Of a DNA stretch of 64,000 bases, positions 1-9,004 are shown piece after piece. The position numbers were made by a program, and so were the translations under genes. Each line of letters begins with the position of its first letter. Position 1 is the stretch's first letter. The DNA comes from Alteromonas portus (GTDB lineage: Bacteria; Pseudomonadota; Gammaproteobacteria; Enterobacterales; Alteromonadaceae): NCBI RefSeq assembly GCF_005117025.1, contig NZ_SWCO01000001.1, forward strand, positions 434,001-498,000, in the 5' to 3' direction. Under the pieces are notes generated by a model. It was given only the letters and a program-made list of their open reading frames with translations, was not told the DNA's origin and made no database searches.

Positions 1-33
1 CCGGCACAAGTTATAGCCATTCGTAAAGATTAA
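1..33 (+). CDS. 3' end of an upstream gene (partial, uncertain)
   Basis: Frame 1 is open from the window edge to a TAA at 31-33 and would end a protein in PAQVIAIRKD. It would be convergent with the leftward HDOD-like gene that ends at 98. Only ten codons are visible, so neither the coding status nor the function can be judged. The rest of 34-97 holds nothing I can identify. Confidence 0.25.
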   Translation, partial: PAQVIAIRKD

Positions 34-97
34 TTGAAGAGGGAAGGCGATAAATTCTGATATCTGAAGCAATATAACTATAAAAGGCTTACAGGCG

Positions 98-1708
98 TTA
101 TACGGGCAGGGGGCAAAAAAGTAAGTGTCCATTGGATTCAAGTGCAACAGTAATTTCTTCCCGTTGAATACCAAGAATAGTTAAAAGCGTCTTTATCTTG
201 ATATCTTGAAGCAGCGAATACACATCTTGATTAAATAAACAGGCTTTTGCCAGCGCAAAGCTTAACACCATAATCGCCTGCTCTTTTTGAATTGATTTTG
301 GAACCTCTGAGGTTAATTTCCCACATTGATGTATAACCGCTCTCCATGTGGAACTTTGATGCCAGCTACCGGCAAGTTCGCTAGCTATCGCAAGCCATTG
401 CGTGTCAGTTTTTACCTTAAATGCGTTGTTAATTGAAACTGTTTTGGTAAGGTCGACAGGCAAGGATTGAGACACTTTGAAACCGGGAAGAGTGAACAGC
501 GGAGTGCAAATAAAGGTCATTGTTAGAGCTGCCGATTGTGGCGTAAATTTGGACTCTATAATTTGAGCAAAATGGCTTGCAAATGAGCAAGCAAGCAGCG
601 TCATTTGCTTACACATTCCTATTAGAGGAAATTGGTGTTGTGTTAGCCGTTCTATCAAAGCAAACTGAATAAGCATATCACCCACGCGCTCTATACCGTA
701 AGTTAGTACCGCCTGCTTAATGCTCTTTACTGGCAACTGCAGTCTGTTGTCCTGACTCGCAGTGTGAATTAAGAAGTGATTAAAGGTGGGCACTTTTTCA
801 ATTTTTTCACACAGCTGTTCAATAACGACATCCCGCTTCTGTAACTCATCGATAATCGTAATAAGTGCTTTTGGAGGGTGTTGTATTGCAAATGTGTGCG
901 GTAGAAACGGTGTTCCACCTTGATTCACTCTTGCTTGGGCGGTATCTGTGTATAGCGCAACAAAGTGTTCAAACGGGAGTGAGAGAGGAACGGGAGCGCG
1001 AATAGACGATAAAGGAAGCCATTTGCCATCTTCATCGCCGTTACTAAGCATGAAAACAAAGCCATGGTGTTGCTGAATGTCCACCAACGCACCGGGTACG
1101 CCCTCAGCATAGACTTTTGCGCCGGGAAGTAATTCTTCGAAAAGGGGGATAAGCGCTGAAAAGTGGTGCCTATGATGCGCGGGTAGGCGACAAGTCACTA
1201 GCGAAAACACGGTTTTGTAGTCAGCCTTTTTTGCTTCTTTGGCGAAAATACCTGCTAGAAGACAAAGTCTCTGTGCTAAATTGAGCCGATTATCTGTCAC
1301 ATAGTTAGCTTGCTTTTCAGTCTGAAACGCTTTTAACAACTTTATTGTATCTAACCAAATTGCCAGATTGTGCTTACGTAAAAAGCGAAGCACGTCTGGA
1401 ATATTGTCGCGAGGGGTATTGCTGTTCGATATCCATAGGGTGGCGAGCATAGATGCGAGAACGTGCTGTAAATAATGGTCGTTGAACCGGCATAGCTTAC
1501 CGAACAACGCGAGCAGTAGAAGTTGTTGTGTACCTTTAGGTAAGTCATTATCGATGTGTAACGTCGCGGCAGCGAGCGCGGGATTGGCGTTAACCAACGT
1601 CAGAATTCGTTTTGCGTTTTTTAACCAATGATTGATACGCTGTTCGACCGATAGCTCAGTCTCGCCTAAGTGTATGAGGCGTTTAAGCGTGGAAATGATG
1701 TCGGTCAC
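98..1708 (-). CDS. HDOD-like domain protein (degenerate)
   Basis: A 536-residue cytoplasmic protein with no signal peptide. Residues about 278-350 have the pattern of an HDOD domain: a PPKALITIIDEL start, an IEKVPTFNHFLIHTAS stretch, then an SIKQAVLTYGIERVGDML stretch matching the usual 'SI..AI..LG...V..L' segment. HDOD domains are signalling or output modules in gammaproteobacteria. The N-terminal 270 residues are unrecognised, with an all-helical look. The GTG at 1706-1708 follows a G-rich stretch (GGGATGGGGA) that can serve as the ribosome site. It lies 11 bp after the DUF3192 gene on the same strand, so they are probably co-transcribed. Family assignment is by eye and moderate; a precise role is not inferable. 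Confidence 0.6.
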   Translation of the reverse strand: MTDIISTLKRLIHLGETELSVEQRINHWLKNAKRILTLVNANPALAAATLHIDNDLPKGTQQLLLLALFGKLCRFNDHYLQHVLASMLATLWISNSNTPRDNIPDVLRFLRKHNLAIWLDTIKLLKAFQTEKQANYVTDNRLNLAQRLCLLAGIFAKEAKKADYKTVFSLVTCRLPAHHRHHFSALIPLFEELLPGAKVYAEGVPGALVDIQQHHGFVFMLSNGDEDGKWLPLSSIRAPVPLSLPFEHFVALYTDTAQARVNQGGTPFLPHTFAIQHPPKALITIIDELQKRDVVIEQLCEKIEKVPTFNHFLIHTASQDNRLQLPVKSIKQAVLTYGIERVGDMLIQFALIERLTQHQFPLIGMCKQMTLLACSFASHFAQIIESKFTPQSAALTMTFICTPLFTLPGFKVSQSLPVDLTKTVSINNAFKVKTDTQWLAIASELAGSWHQSSTWRAVIHQCGKLTSEVPKSIQKEQAIMVLSFALAKACLFNQDVYSLLQDIKIKTLLTILGIQREEITVALESNGHLLFCPLPV

Positions 1709-1719
1709 TCCCCATCCCT

Positions 1720-2094
1720 TTAACTTTTCTGGTAGCTGGAGTAAGCCCCTTCACCCCATGCAATGAGTTTGTCATTCTCAAATAATAAAGGCGTGCATTC
1801 ATCTTGTGTCGTTAATCCATCAGCGCGCACATGTTGAGTTCTAAAAAACATAACCTGAATTGCTGTAGTACCTTGCCGTTTAGCTTCTGTGATATCGGGT
1901 GAGCCTAGCAAAGCAAGCACTTCTTCTCGGGTACTGCCCAATTTTAATTTAGTGATTTGAACGCGGTTGTATTCTTCACGGTCTTTCCAATCCATATTTT
2001 CAGGCTTATCGGGATAAAAAGCGATAACCATAAAAACAAACACCGCATATAAAGCGACGCCAGCTAAAATTAGACGAATAACCTTGGTATTCAT
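1720..2094 (-). CDS. DUF3192 family membrane-anchored protein
   Basis: A 124-residue protein with one N-terminal hydrophobic segment (about residues 7-27, LILAGVALYAVFVFMVIAFY), then a periplasmic-looking domain. The C-terminal half carries DGLTTQDECTPLLFENDKLIAWG, the signature also found in the lipoprotein at 7513-7878, so the two are paralogues. Both fit the DUF3192 family, whose function is unknown to me. The fold pattern (LKLGSTREEVLALLGSPD) resembles SmpA/OmlA-type small envelope proteins, which is an inference. The protein lacks a lipobox, so it is probably inner-membrane anchored. It is followed 11 bp later by the HDOD-like gene. Confidence 0.7.
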   Translation of the reverse strand: MNTKVIRLILAGVALYAVFVFMVIAFYPDKPENMDWKDREEYNRVQITKLKLGSTREEVLALLGSPDITEAKRQGTTAIQVMFFRTQHVRADGLTTQDECTPLLFENDKLIAWGEGAYSSYQKS

Positions 2095-2290
2095 GACCGT
2101 TACTTCTCGTTTTCTATACTCAAATGTTAGTGAGGAATATTGGTTTCAAAAGCATGAGCAATTGACAAAGGAAGCTCGCAGCACGTAACATTTTTTCGTT
2201 TTAATACACTCTAGGTAAGTGTACCTTAAAATGCCTATTAAACATAAGTAGTAAACGTAAGCAAATGCGTCGCCAATAATTCGGCTTTTT

Positions 2291-3652
2291 TTAGCTATTT
2301 TTCACGACATAGCAAGGTTCATAAGCACTACCTGGAAGCTTCATTCGATGTTGTTTTACAAATGACTCTAGTAATGTGTCAACTTTTTCCATGAGGGCAC
2401 TATCGCCCGTAAGCTCAAAAGGGCCGTGCTTTTTAATTTGAGCAATACCCTCAGCTTTTACGTTTCCAGCCACAATGCCAGAAAATGCTTTGCGTAGATT
2501 AGCAGCAAGATCACTTTTGCTCTGGTCTGAGTGCAGCTGAAGCGCAGCCATACTTTCATGGGTAGGAATAAAGGGCTGTTGGAAATCCTGCTCAATCTTT
2601 AATGACCAATTAAAGCTAAATGCATCACCCATTGCACCTCTGAATTTCTTTACTTTTTCAAGCTGTTTACTCATGGTACGTGCGACTTCTTCAGGGTCAT
2701 TCACGATGATTTGGTATTTTGCTTGAGCTTCAGGACCTAACGTAGCCCCAACAAAAGCGTCAATGGCTTCAAAATATTCTTCGCTGCCTGCTGGCCCGGT
2801 TAAAATGAAGGGGAAAGGTTGCTGTGCGTTGCGTTCATTCATTAAAATGCCGAGCAGATAAAGTAACTCTTCGGCAGTGCCTACACCACCTGGGAATACG
2901 ATAATTCCATGCCCGAGTCTAACGAAGGCTTCTAATCGTTTTTCAATATCAGGCATAATAATGAGTTCGTTTACAATAGCATTGGGCGGTTCTGCAGCAA
3001 TAATACTAGGTTCAGAAATGCCAATGTAACGACCTGTCTTGTGGCGCTGCTTGGCGTGGCCAATGGTGGCGCCTTTCATTGGGCCTTTCATTGCACCGGG
3101 TCCACAGCCCGTGCAAATATTCATATCGCGCAGACCGAGCTGATAACCCACTTCTTTTGTGTATTTATACTCAACTTGATTGATGGAATGGCCGCCCCAG
3201 CAGACAATTGTGTTTACGCCATCGTTGCCCTCGAGCGCTTTAGCGTGGCGTAGCATATCAAACACCATGTCAGTGATGTCGTTACCTTCAGCCGGTGCGG
3301 TTTGATGAAGAAATGCGTACTTATTACCCATGTAAAGCAAATCGCGTAGGACCGCAAATAGATGTTCGTGCACTCCACGAACGAGTTTTTCGTCAACGAA
3401 AGCCACTTCAGGAGGGTTCACCAGTTCGATTTTTACGCCTCGTTCACGACGAATGAGTTTTATTTCAAAATTTTCATAAGGAGCAAAAAGTGCTTCGAAA
3501 TTGTCTTCGTCAACGCCGCTGTTCAATACTGCAAGGCAACAGTTTCTGAACATAGCAAAGAGCTCGCTGTTAGTGGCGTCTTGAAGGCGAGAAACTTCTA
3601 CTTGTGATAGCTGGCTCATCCAGCCAACAGGGTTAAGCTGCACTTTCTTCAT
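2291..3652 (-). CDS. ppnN: Pyrimidine/purine nucleotide 5'-monophosphate nucleosidase
   Basis: 453 residues, full length for the PpnN (YgdH) family. The central LOG-type Rossmann domain shows CWGGHS (about 151), TGCGPGAMKG (181-190) and the hallmark PGGVGTAEE (254-262), which bind nucleotide and hold the catalytic glutamates. Long N- and C-terminal extensions distinguish PpnN from short LOG proteins. The family splits nucleoside monophosphates to free base and ribose-5-phosphate, and in E. coli is stimulated by (p)ppGpp, linking nucleotide salvage to the stringent response. It starts at ATG 3652, 11 bp after the diguanylate cyclase gene, so the two are likely co-transcribed. Nothing unusual in the sequence. 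Confidence 0.95.
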   Translation of the reverse strand: MKKVQLNPVGWMSQLSQVEVSRLQDATNSELFAMFRNCCLAVLNSGVDEDNFEALFAPYENFEIKLIRRERGVKIELVNPPEVAFVDEKLVRGVHEHLFAVLRDLLYMGNKYAFLHQTAPAEGNDITDMVFDMLRHAKALEGNDGVNTIVCWGGHSINQVEYKYTKEVGYQLGLRDMNICTGCGPGAMKGPMKGATIGHAKQRHKTGRYIGISEPSIIAAEPPNAIVNELIIMPDIEKRLEAFVRLGHGIIVFPGGVGTAEELLYLLGILMNERNAQQPFPFILTGPAGSEEYFEAIDAFVGATLGPEAQAKYQIIVNDPEEVARTMSKQLEKVKKFRGAMGDAFSFNWSLKIEQDFQQPFIPTHESMAALQLHSDQSKSDLAANLRKAFSGIVAGNVKAEGIAQIKKHGPFELTGDSALMEKVDTLLESFVKQHRMKLPGSAYEPCYVVKNS

Positions 3653-3663
3653 ATTTTTACTTC

Positions 3664-5220
3664 CTATAAGTCAGTGCTTAAATCAGTGACTACGAGGTTG
3701 CGGCCGTTCCGTTTTGCTTTATAGAGATACTCATCGGCGCGTTCGAAAACCGTTTCGGTAGTGTCATTGTCATTGAAACAGGTTGCGCCAAAAGATGCGG
3801 TGATTCTTACTTTTTCTTGCTTGAATTTAAACGGCATTGCAGCAAGTTTAGTTCTAACTTCATTAAGCTTTTCATCTATATCTGCCATCTGCGCCTGAGG
3901 CAGTAGCATTACAAACTCTTCTCCTCCCCATCTAGCAATAAAATCATTTTCGGACAAACTTTGTTTTAAGAATTTACTCACTACCTGAAGGGTTTTATCG
4001 CCTGCTGCGTGCCCGAATCTATCGTTGATTGACTTAAAATGATCAATATCCACAACGGCAACCGCAAGCAAGTCACCATTTTCTTTAAACTTGGTGAAAG
4101 CGGCTTCTAGTCTCTCATTATAGGCTTGTCTGTTAGGCAGCCGAGTGAGTGGGTCGGTACGGCTTTGCATCGCTTGTTCAGCCAGTTTCTTTTTATAAAC
4201 GCTGGTTTGTTGCTGAAGTGTATCTATTCGCGATTGCATAGAGGAAAGTAACGCCATTAATGCTTCTTGACCCTGCTGATCATTACTTTGTTGCTCGCTT
4301 AACGTGCTTACGAGTTTCTCTACACGAAACTGTGTCTGCTCTTTAAGTGCTTCTAGGGAACTGCTTTCCGATACGGCTTCTTCTATATGGATGATGTCAC
4401 GTTTAAGCTGCTCATTACCCGCTTGGCGCTGCTCGAATTGGGCTTGGCTACCTTGGATCGTATTGCTGACGTCGCTACTCACTTCACCCAATGAACGGTG
4501 CAGGCTCTGAATTACTTTTCCAGTTAAGCTCGCCTCTGACATCGCGTCTTGAACGATCATGCGTAAAATTACCACGCAGCTTTTAAGCAGCTGGTCTTCA
4601 TCCATGCCTTCATCTAGTCGTTGCTTTATATCATTGAGCTGCTGATCATTAGGTTTTTTTTGCGCATAAGAAGCAATAAGGTGATTTAGCTCAACCAAAA
4701 TAGATCGGTAATGAGGGTTATCATCTTTAATTGAGCGGGGCGAAGTACCCTCTTTGCCATCAAGCTCAGTTTTTGTGGTTTCGGGGGGCTCTAGACCAAC
4801 CATTTCTTTGTTAAGCGCGATGCGGTGAAGTGCTATGGCTTTAGCGTAGAGTTTATAAATACTGAAAATATCACTTACAGGTTGATTTAACTTTATCAGT
4901 TCCTGTGTGGTTAACCCTTTTAATTCAGTATCTTCAAATACAATTTTCTGTAGTTGTTTCATTGCATCTTCTAACGATGACACGGTATCAACACTGTATT
5001 TTCTGAGGGTTATTTCTTGATGCTGAAGTGATTTGTTGAGTTTCTCTATGCTGACAGCGGCAAGACTAAAATTAGGTGTGCCGGAGAGGTGACCCCGCAA
5101 CACCTTAAGTTCAGAATCGATCTTATCCGAGAAACCCTCATAAAAAGCAGAGAGCTTCACAATAAACTGACAAAGAAGCGCGTTATTTTGTTTTAGGGTT
5201 TGTAATTGTTTTGCTTCCAT
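3664..5220 (-). CDS. Diguanylate cyclase (GGDEF) with long coiled-coil N-terminus
   Basis: About 518 residues if it starts at ATG 5220 (MEAKQL); a GTG at 5250 would add ten residues. The C-terminal GGDEF domain (about 170 residues) has an intact active site, RWGGEEF, and the DPLTRLPNR start motif, so it should make cyclic di-GMP from two GTP. The expected inhibitory RxxD site ahead of GGEEF reads SEND, so the allosteric arginine is missing and product inhibition there is unlikely. The N-terminal 330 residues are helical, with coiled coil near 250-340, no membrane segment and no recognised sensor. It sits between queF and ppnN on the same strand. Confidence 0.88.
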   Translation of the reverse strand: MEAKQLQTLKQNNALLCQFIVKLSAFYEGFSDKIDSELKVLRGHLSGTPNFSLAAVSIEKLNKSLQHQEITLRKYSVDTVSSLEDAMKQLQKIVFEDTELKGLTTQELIKLNQPVSDIFSIYKLYAKAIALHRIALNKEMVGLEPPETTKTELDGKEGTSPRSIKDDNPHYRSILVELNHLIASYAQKKPNDQQLNDIKQRLDEGMDEDQLLKSCVVILRMIVQDAMSEASLTGKVIQSLHRSLGEVSSDVSNTIQGSQAQFEQRQAGNEQLKRDIIHIEEAVSESSSLEALKEQTQFRVEKLVSTLSEQQSNDQQGQEALMALLSSMQSRIDTLQQQTSVYKKKLAEQAMQSRTDPLTRLPNRQAYNERLEAAFTKFKENGDLLAVAVVDIDHFKSINDRFGHAAGDKTLQVVSKFLKQSLSENDFIARWGGEEFVMLLPQAQMADIDEKLNEVRTKLAAMPFKFKQEKVRITASFGATCFNDNDTTETVFERADEYLYKAKRNGRNLVVTDLSTDL

Positions 5221-5294
5221 AACCTCGTCTTTATTCAAATTCGCTATCACCGCCGCGGCTTAGTTAGCATTGGTATCTATACTTCACCGTGATA

Positions 5295-6155
5295 TTACTG
5301 ACGTGCTTGACGATGATTTGCATAAGGCGCTTCAAAATTTGAGCGGAAAGGGTTGATATCTAAACCGCCTCGTCGCGTGTAACGCGCGCATACTGTTAGC
5401 TTTTCTGGCTGGCAGTGCTGCATGATGTCGTTGTAGATACGCTCAACGCATTGCTCATGGAACTCGTTGTGTTGCCTAAAGCTAATCAGATATCTCAAAA
5501 GCCCTTCGTGTTCAATCGCATTTCCCTTGTACCTTATTTGAATACTAGCCCAATCTGGCTGACTTGTGATTAAACAATTAGATTTAAGCAAATGTGATAC
5601 AAGTGTTTCTTCAACTGCTGCTTCATTTTTCGAAACAGTCAAATATTGAGTGTTTGGAGAGTATTGATCGATCTCTACATCAAGGTTATCTAACAAGGTC
5701 CCGGTAAATTCTTGGAACTGGAGCGAGGAAAATTGCTCTGGAAGGATTAGCTTTACCTCAACAGGCTCTCCAGCGCAGGCTGATAAGTCGGCTTGTAGTA
5801 CTTGCAGTACGTCCTCTGCCGAAGCAAACTTTGTTTGATTGAAGCTATTCAAATACAGTTTGAACGACTTTGATTCAATTAGATTCTTCGAAGTAATGGG
5901 GACATGGCACTCTAAAATTGCCACATTAGGTTTACCCTTGAGATTAAGCCAAGATAGCTCGTATCCCGTCCAGGTATCTATGCCATCAAAAGGTAAACCT
6001 GATCCCGCCAAGTTTAACGTATCACGACTTAAACTGCGTGGAACGCCTTGTAACAGGCCAGGATTATATTCAAATTCATAGTCAACCTGTTTACCCAAAG
6101 AGAGGTCATCAGGTGCAGAGATAGTAATTTTTTGAGGTGAGTTGTCTGTCGACAT
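5295..6155 (-). CDS. queF: NADPH-dependent 7-cyano-7-deazaguanine reductase QueF
   Basis: 286 residues, matching the long (E. coli YqcD-type) QueF with two T-fold halves. It reduces preQ0 to preQ1 for queuosine synthesis in tRNA. The family signature ESKSFKLY is at 94-101. The catalytic cysteine lies in [12 protein letters not shown] (C194), with the catalytic aspartate at about 201. The ATG at 6153-6155 has an AAAGG ribosome site 6 nt upstream. It is divergent from syd, an arrangement I recall from other gammaproteobacteria. No preQ1 riboswitch was recognised upstream. Confidence 0.96.
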   Translation of the reverse strand: MSTDNSPQKITISAPDDLSLGKQVDYEFEYNPGLLQGVPRSLSRDTLNLAGSGLPFDGIDTWTGYELSWLNLKGKPNVAILECHVPITSKNLIESKSFKLYLNSFNQTKFASAEDVLQVLQADLSACAGEPVEVKLILPEQFSSLQFQEFTGTLLDNLDVEIDQYSPNTQYLTVSKNEAAVEETLVSHLLKSNCLITSQPDWASIQIRYKGNAIEHEGLLRYLISFRQHNEFHEQCVERIYNDIMQHCQPEKLTVCARYTRRGGLDINPFRSNFEAPYANHRQARQ

Positions 6156-6299
6156 AAGAACCTTTATCCATCTACTAGGGGTTTAAATTGGTGAACGGCA
6201 ACAGCGACAACAATCGCACCGCACAGTAGAAACAACCCCAGTATTGACTTAACTGTTTAGTTGTATAGTGTACCTCAAAAATACGCAGGTAATGTCAAA

Positions 6300-6842
6300 A
6301 TGGCTCTAACAATTTCAGTACAATTAGATAAATTTGTATCATCTTATGTCGAACAAGCCGAGAGTGAGGGGCTTACGATAGCTTTTGATAGTGAGTGGCC
6401 CTCGCCGTGCTATGAGACGACGGCGCAAAACGGTGAGCTTGTTAGATGGTCTCCTAGGCTTCAATCGCCTTCGCAGTCTTTCAGTAATGTTGAAGAGGCA
6501 TTATCGCTAAAGCTGAATCCAGACTACTGCGAGTATTTTACTCGTTACTACAGCGATAATTTAAAAGCTAATGCCCCGCAAGGTCGTTGTGAGTTACTTC
6601 AAGTTTTTAATACCGAAGATTTTGAAAGATTGCAGCAAAACTTGATTGGACACTTGCTGATGAAGCAAAGACTTAATCAAGCGCCTACGTTGTTTTTTGG
6701 CTTAACCGACGAAGAAGATTTTATATTAACCGTTGTCAATGAAAGTGGCGAAGTGGCACTCGAACAAGTAGGCAGAGAGCCTGCCAAAATTCTTGCGCCA
6801 TCGCTGGCGGTGTTTCTTGACCAGCTTACGCCTGATATATAA
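6300..6842 (+). CDS. syd: SecY-interacting protein Syd
   Basis: The reading frame opens earlier with a TTG at 6261, but the ATG at 6300 gives 180 residues, close to E. coli Syd, and has an AGGT ribosome site just upstream. Recognisable Syd features are the ESEGLTIAFDSEWPSPCYE start, the NVEEALSLKLNPDYCEYFTRYYSD segment and the FFGLTDEEDFILTVVNESGEVALEQVG segment. Syd is a peripheral cytoplasmic protein that binds SecY and may proofread the SecYEG channel. Together with queF and the downstream csrB, yqcC, truC and yqcA it recreates a conserved neighbourhood. Confidence 0.92.
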   Translation: MALTISVQLDKFVSSYVEQAESEGLTIAFDSEWPSPCYETTAQNGELVRWSPRLQSPSQSFSNVEEALSLKLNPDYCEYFTRYYSDNLKANAPQGRCELLQVFNTEDFERLQQNLIGHLLMKQRLNQAPTLFFGLTDEEDFILTVVNESGEVALEQVGREPAKILAPSLAVFLDQLTPDI

Positions 6843-6902
6843 CGTTCACGCTTTGAGCGATGTTAATCAGACCCAAAAATAACCGGCCTGTAAGATTAAA
6901 AG

Positions 6903-7214
6903 CTATTGAGCGTTACTAATTTGATGTAGCGCTCGCTTCAACTCCGCCACTTCTTTTTCTAACGCCTCTACCCGTGCATGCAAATTGACTGACTTATCTG
7001 TTGTGGGGATAGGGTTTTGTTGCGATACGTTTCCTTCACTAGGTACATCTAACGCTGGTTTTTGTGCGTTAAAGCGTTTGATCGCTTCAATAGCTTCGGT
7101 TACCGATACTTTAAAGGGAGCTTTTGCACGTAAAATGCCTACGGACGGTGTTTTTCCTTCTTGATGCATTTGTAGGCATAACACGTGAAGTTGCTGCAGG
7201 TTAGTGTTGTTCAT
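6903..7214 (-). CDS. Small coiled-coil protein of unknown function
   Basis: A 103-residue protein from ATG 7214 (a TTG at 7232 would add six residues; neither has a clear ribosome site). Residues 1-45 look like a small helical domain (LHVLCLQMHQEGKTPSVGILRAKAPF) somewhat like the N-terminal HTH part of KfrA-type DNA-binding proteins. Residues about 70-98 (ARVEALEKEVAELKRAL) form a clear leucine-heptad coiled coil, so it probably oligomerises. It is convergent with syd. I do not recognise a named family; DNA binding is only an inference. Confidence 0.6.
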   Translation of the reverse strand: MNNTNLQQLHVLCLQMHQEGKTPSVGILRAKAPFKVSVTEAIEAIKRFNAQKPALDVPSEGNVSQQNPIPTTDKSVNLHARVEALEKEVAELKRALHQISNAQ

Positions 7215-7512
7215 AATACTAAAATGGTTCAAAGTCGTGAATAGTAGCAGTGTAGCCTGTCTACGTAGTCAATTTCACTAATAAGTTACTGATTTCACTA
7301 TTTTTTAAAGTCTTCGTAGAATGGTGTCATCAAAATAAATATAAAAATCAATTAGTTAACTTTTGGCCTTAATCTTGTTTATTCAGTCATAATTACGTTA
7401 TCACGCATAAACGCCGTGGTTCTTACGTTTTTGTATTTACGTCTATTCAGTGTCGGTTCACACAGTAGGCGTAGTATCCAATAAAAACAACACACACAAT
7501 TAAGGAATTCAC

Positions 7513-7878
7513 ATGAAAACGGTTCTTCTTTCAGTAGCTTTGGCATCTTCAGTTTTGCTTTCAGGCTGTGTCGTATCAGTAGGTGGCGGTTCAGACAGTC
7601 ACTATGGTGCTGATTGGGAAGACAGAGAGTTCAACAATCGCAAACATATAGCGAATCTTGAAACAGGGACAAGTTACGAAAGTGTACTAAGAAAAATGGG
7701 CGTTGCGGATTTCAACGAACTGTTCGAAAAGCAAGACGGTACATACCGCGTACTTTACTACCGCACACAAAAAACAATGGGCGATGGTATCACCACAAAA
7801 GATGAATGCACACCGCTGGTTTTTAGAAACGGCAATTTAGTCGGTTGGGGTGACAGTGCTTATAGTTTGATGCACTAA
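7513..7878 (+). CDS. DUF3192 family lipoprotein
   Basis: 121 residues with a strong ribosome site (AAGGA) before ATG 7513. The signal peptide ends in a lipobox (VLLSGC, cysteine at about 19), so it should be a lipid-anchored envelope protein. The C-terminal DGITTKDECTPLVFRNGNLVGWG matches the paralogue at 1720-2094. The role of DUF3192 is unknown to me. The gene stands alone, with nearly 300 bp of AT-rich leader in which I find no unambiguous promoter. Confidence 0.8.
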   Translation: MKTVLLSVALASSVLLSGCVVSVGGGSDSHYGADWEDREFNNRKHIANLETGTSYESVLRKMGVADFNELFEKQDGTYRVLYYRTQKTMGDGITTKDECTPLVFRNGNLVGWGDSAYSLMH

Positions 7879-8040
7879 CAAAGAGTTTATTAGGTACTCA
7901 ATTACAGAAGTAAAGATTACTTAAACTTAAAATGTTAATAATAAGTTAACATGAAGGGGTTTTTCGCGTAGGCTAAAGTTTAATCAGTTTTAGTGGGTGG
8001 TTGGCGCAATGGTTGACAGCTGTGCGTTAGTGTCCACTTC

Positions 8041-8061
8041 TCCCATTTTGTTCAAATGGGA
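8041..8061. repeat. Small inverted repeat upstream of the GNAT gene
   Basis: TCCCATTT and AAATGGGA are separated by 5 nt, followed by AAAA, making a stable stem just 5' of the acetyltransferase start. It may terminate upstream transcription or act in the mRNA leader. Function is unproven. Confidence 0.4.
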
Positions 8062-8099
8062 AAATGCAACTATATAACTTTGCGTACAAGGAGCCCCTG

Positions 8100-8747
8100 A
8101 TGAATACTGATGCTATTAATAATGCAATAGTCCCCTTGCAAGATACAGTCAAAGCGATTTATCTGTCTGTAGATGATCTCAAAGTTGCTGCCTCTATCCT
8201 TTACAATGCGTACGTAGACGACCCATTGTTCATTGATATTTTTCAAGCTGAAAAAGAAGGGTATGAAAGTCGCCTTCGGTCAGCTATTCGTGAAGAACTT
8301 AACGCATTTTGGGTTGCAGAGCAGCCTATGATTGGCCTGTTTGAAGATGACAGGCTTATTGCAGTTGCTTGCTTAACCGCCCCTGATGCAGCATTTGGTT
8401 CAGGACGTTATTGGCACTGGAGATTGCGAATGCTCTTAACGGCAGGGTTGTTTGGCACTAAACAGATGTTAGAGAAAGAAGAGAAAGTGCGTGCACTTGT
8501 ACCAGCCGACAATTTTCACATGTTGAGTTTCATTGCAGTACACCCTGACTATCAACATCATGGGCTAGGACATATTTTGCTAGGTGCTATTGATAGTGTG
8601 GTAGAAGAAGATGAAAAAAGCGAAGGTGTTTCGGTTTTCGTGACCATAGATAAACATCGCGCTTTTTTTAACGATGACAATTATCAGACTGTTGGTCAAC
8701 TTGGCCTTTCTCACGTAAAAGGCGAGGTAATGTTCAGGCAGAAATGA
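8100..8747 (+). CDS. GNAT family N-acetyltransferase
   Basis: The ATG at 8100 has an excellent AAGGAG site 6 nt upstream and is preferred over an earlier in-frame ATG at 8064. It gives 215 residues. The GNAT acetyl-CoA motif is seen in LSFIAVHPDYQHHGLGHILLGAID (motif A with the Q/R-x-x-G-x-G/A-like HHGLGH loop), followed by a VFVTIDKHRAFFNDDNYQTVG motif B-like end. The substrate cannot be told. It is monocistronic by context, between the DUF3192 lipoprotein and the csrB region. Confidence 0.82.
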   Translation: MNTDAINNAIVPLQDTVKAIYLSVDDLKVAASILYNAYVDDPLFIDIFQAEKEGYESRLRSAIREELNAFWVAEQPMIGLFEDDRLIAVACLTAPDAAFGSGRYWHWRLRMLLTAGLFGTKQMLEKEEKVRALVPADNFHMLSFIAVHPDYQHHGLGHILLGAIDSVVEEDEKSEGVSVFVTIDKHRAFFNDDNYQTVGQLGLSHVKGEVMFRQK

Positions 8748-8829
8748 TGCTTTTTTATTCTAATTAACTTATTCACCGAAACTCCACTAGTAGCATTCCC
8801 AATCTTTACACCAAATTTACTACAGCGTT

Positions 8830-8847
8830 TGTAAGACATTTCTTACA
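8830..8847 (+). promoter_or_regulatory. GacA/UvrY upstream activating sequence for csrB
   Basis: A perfect 18-bp palindrome of form TGTAAG-N6-CTTACA (spacer ACATTT). This is the established binding consensus for the response regulator GacA/UvrY/VarA that activates CsrB/RsmZ-class RNAs. It lies about 160-180 bp before the likely RNA start, the spacing typical of such promoters. Confidence 0.88.
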
Positions 8848-9004
8848 AATGCTGTGAGTGATCTTACCTAATTTTTGCAAGATAGAATTATACAAAAGTA
8901 TAAAGCGATTGATTTTTAAAGGTTTTCTAAGGATTAGTCAAAAGTCGTACTAAAATCTTTCTTAAATCTCTGTAATTCAATATGGCGGTAATAATTGGAA
9001 GGGA

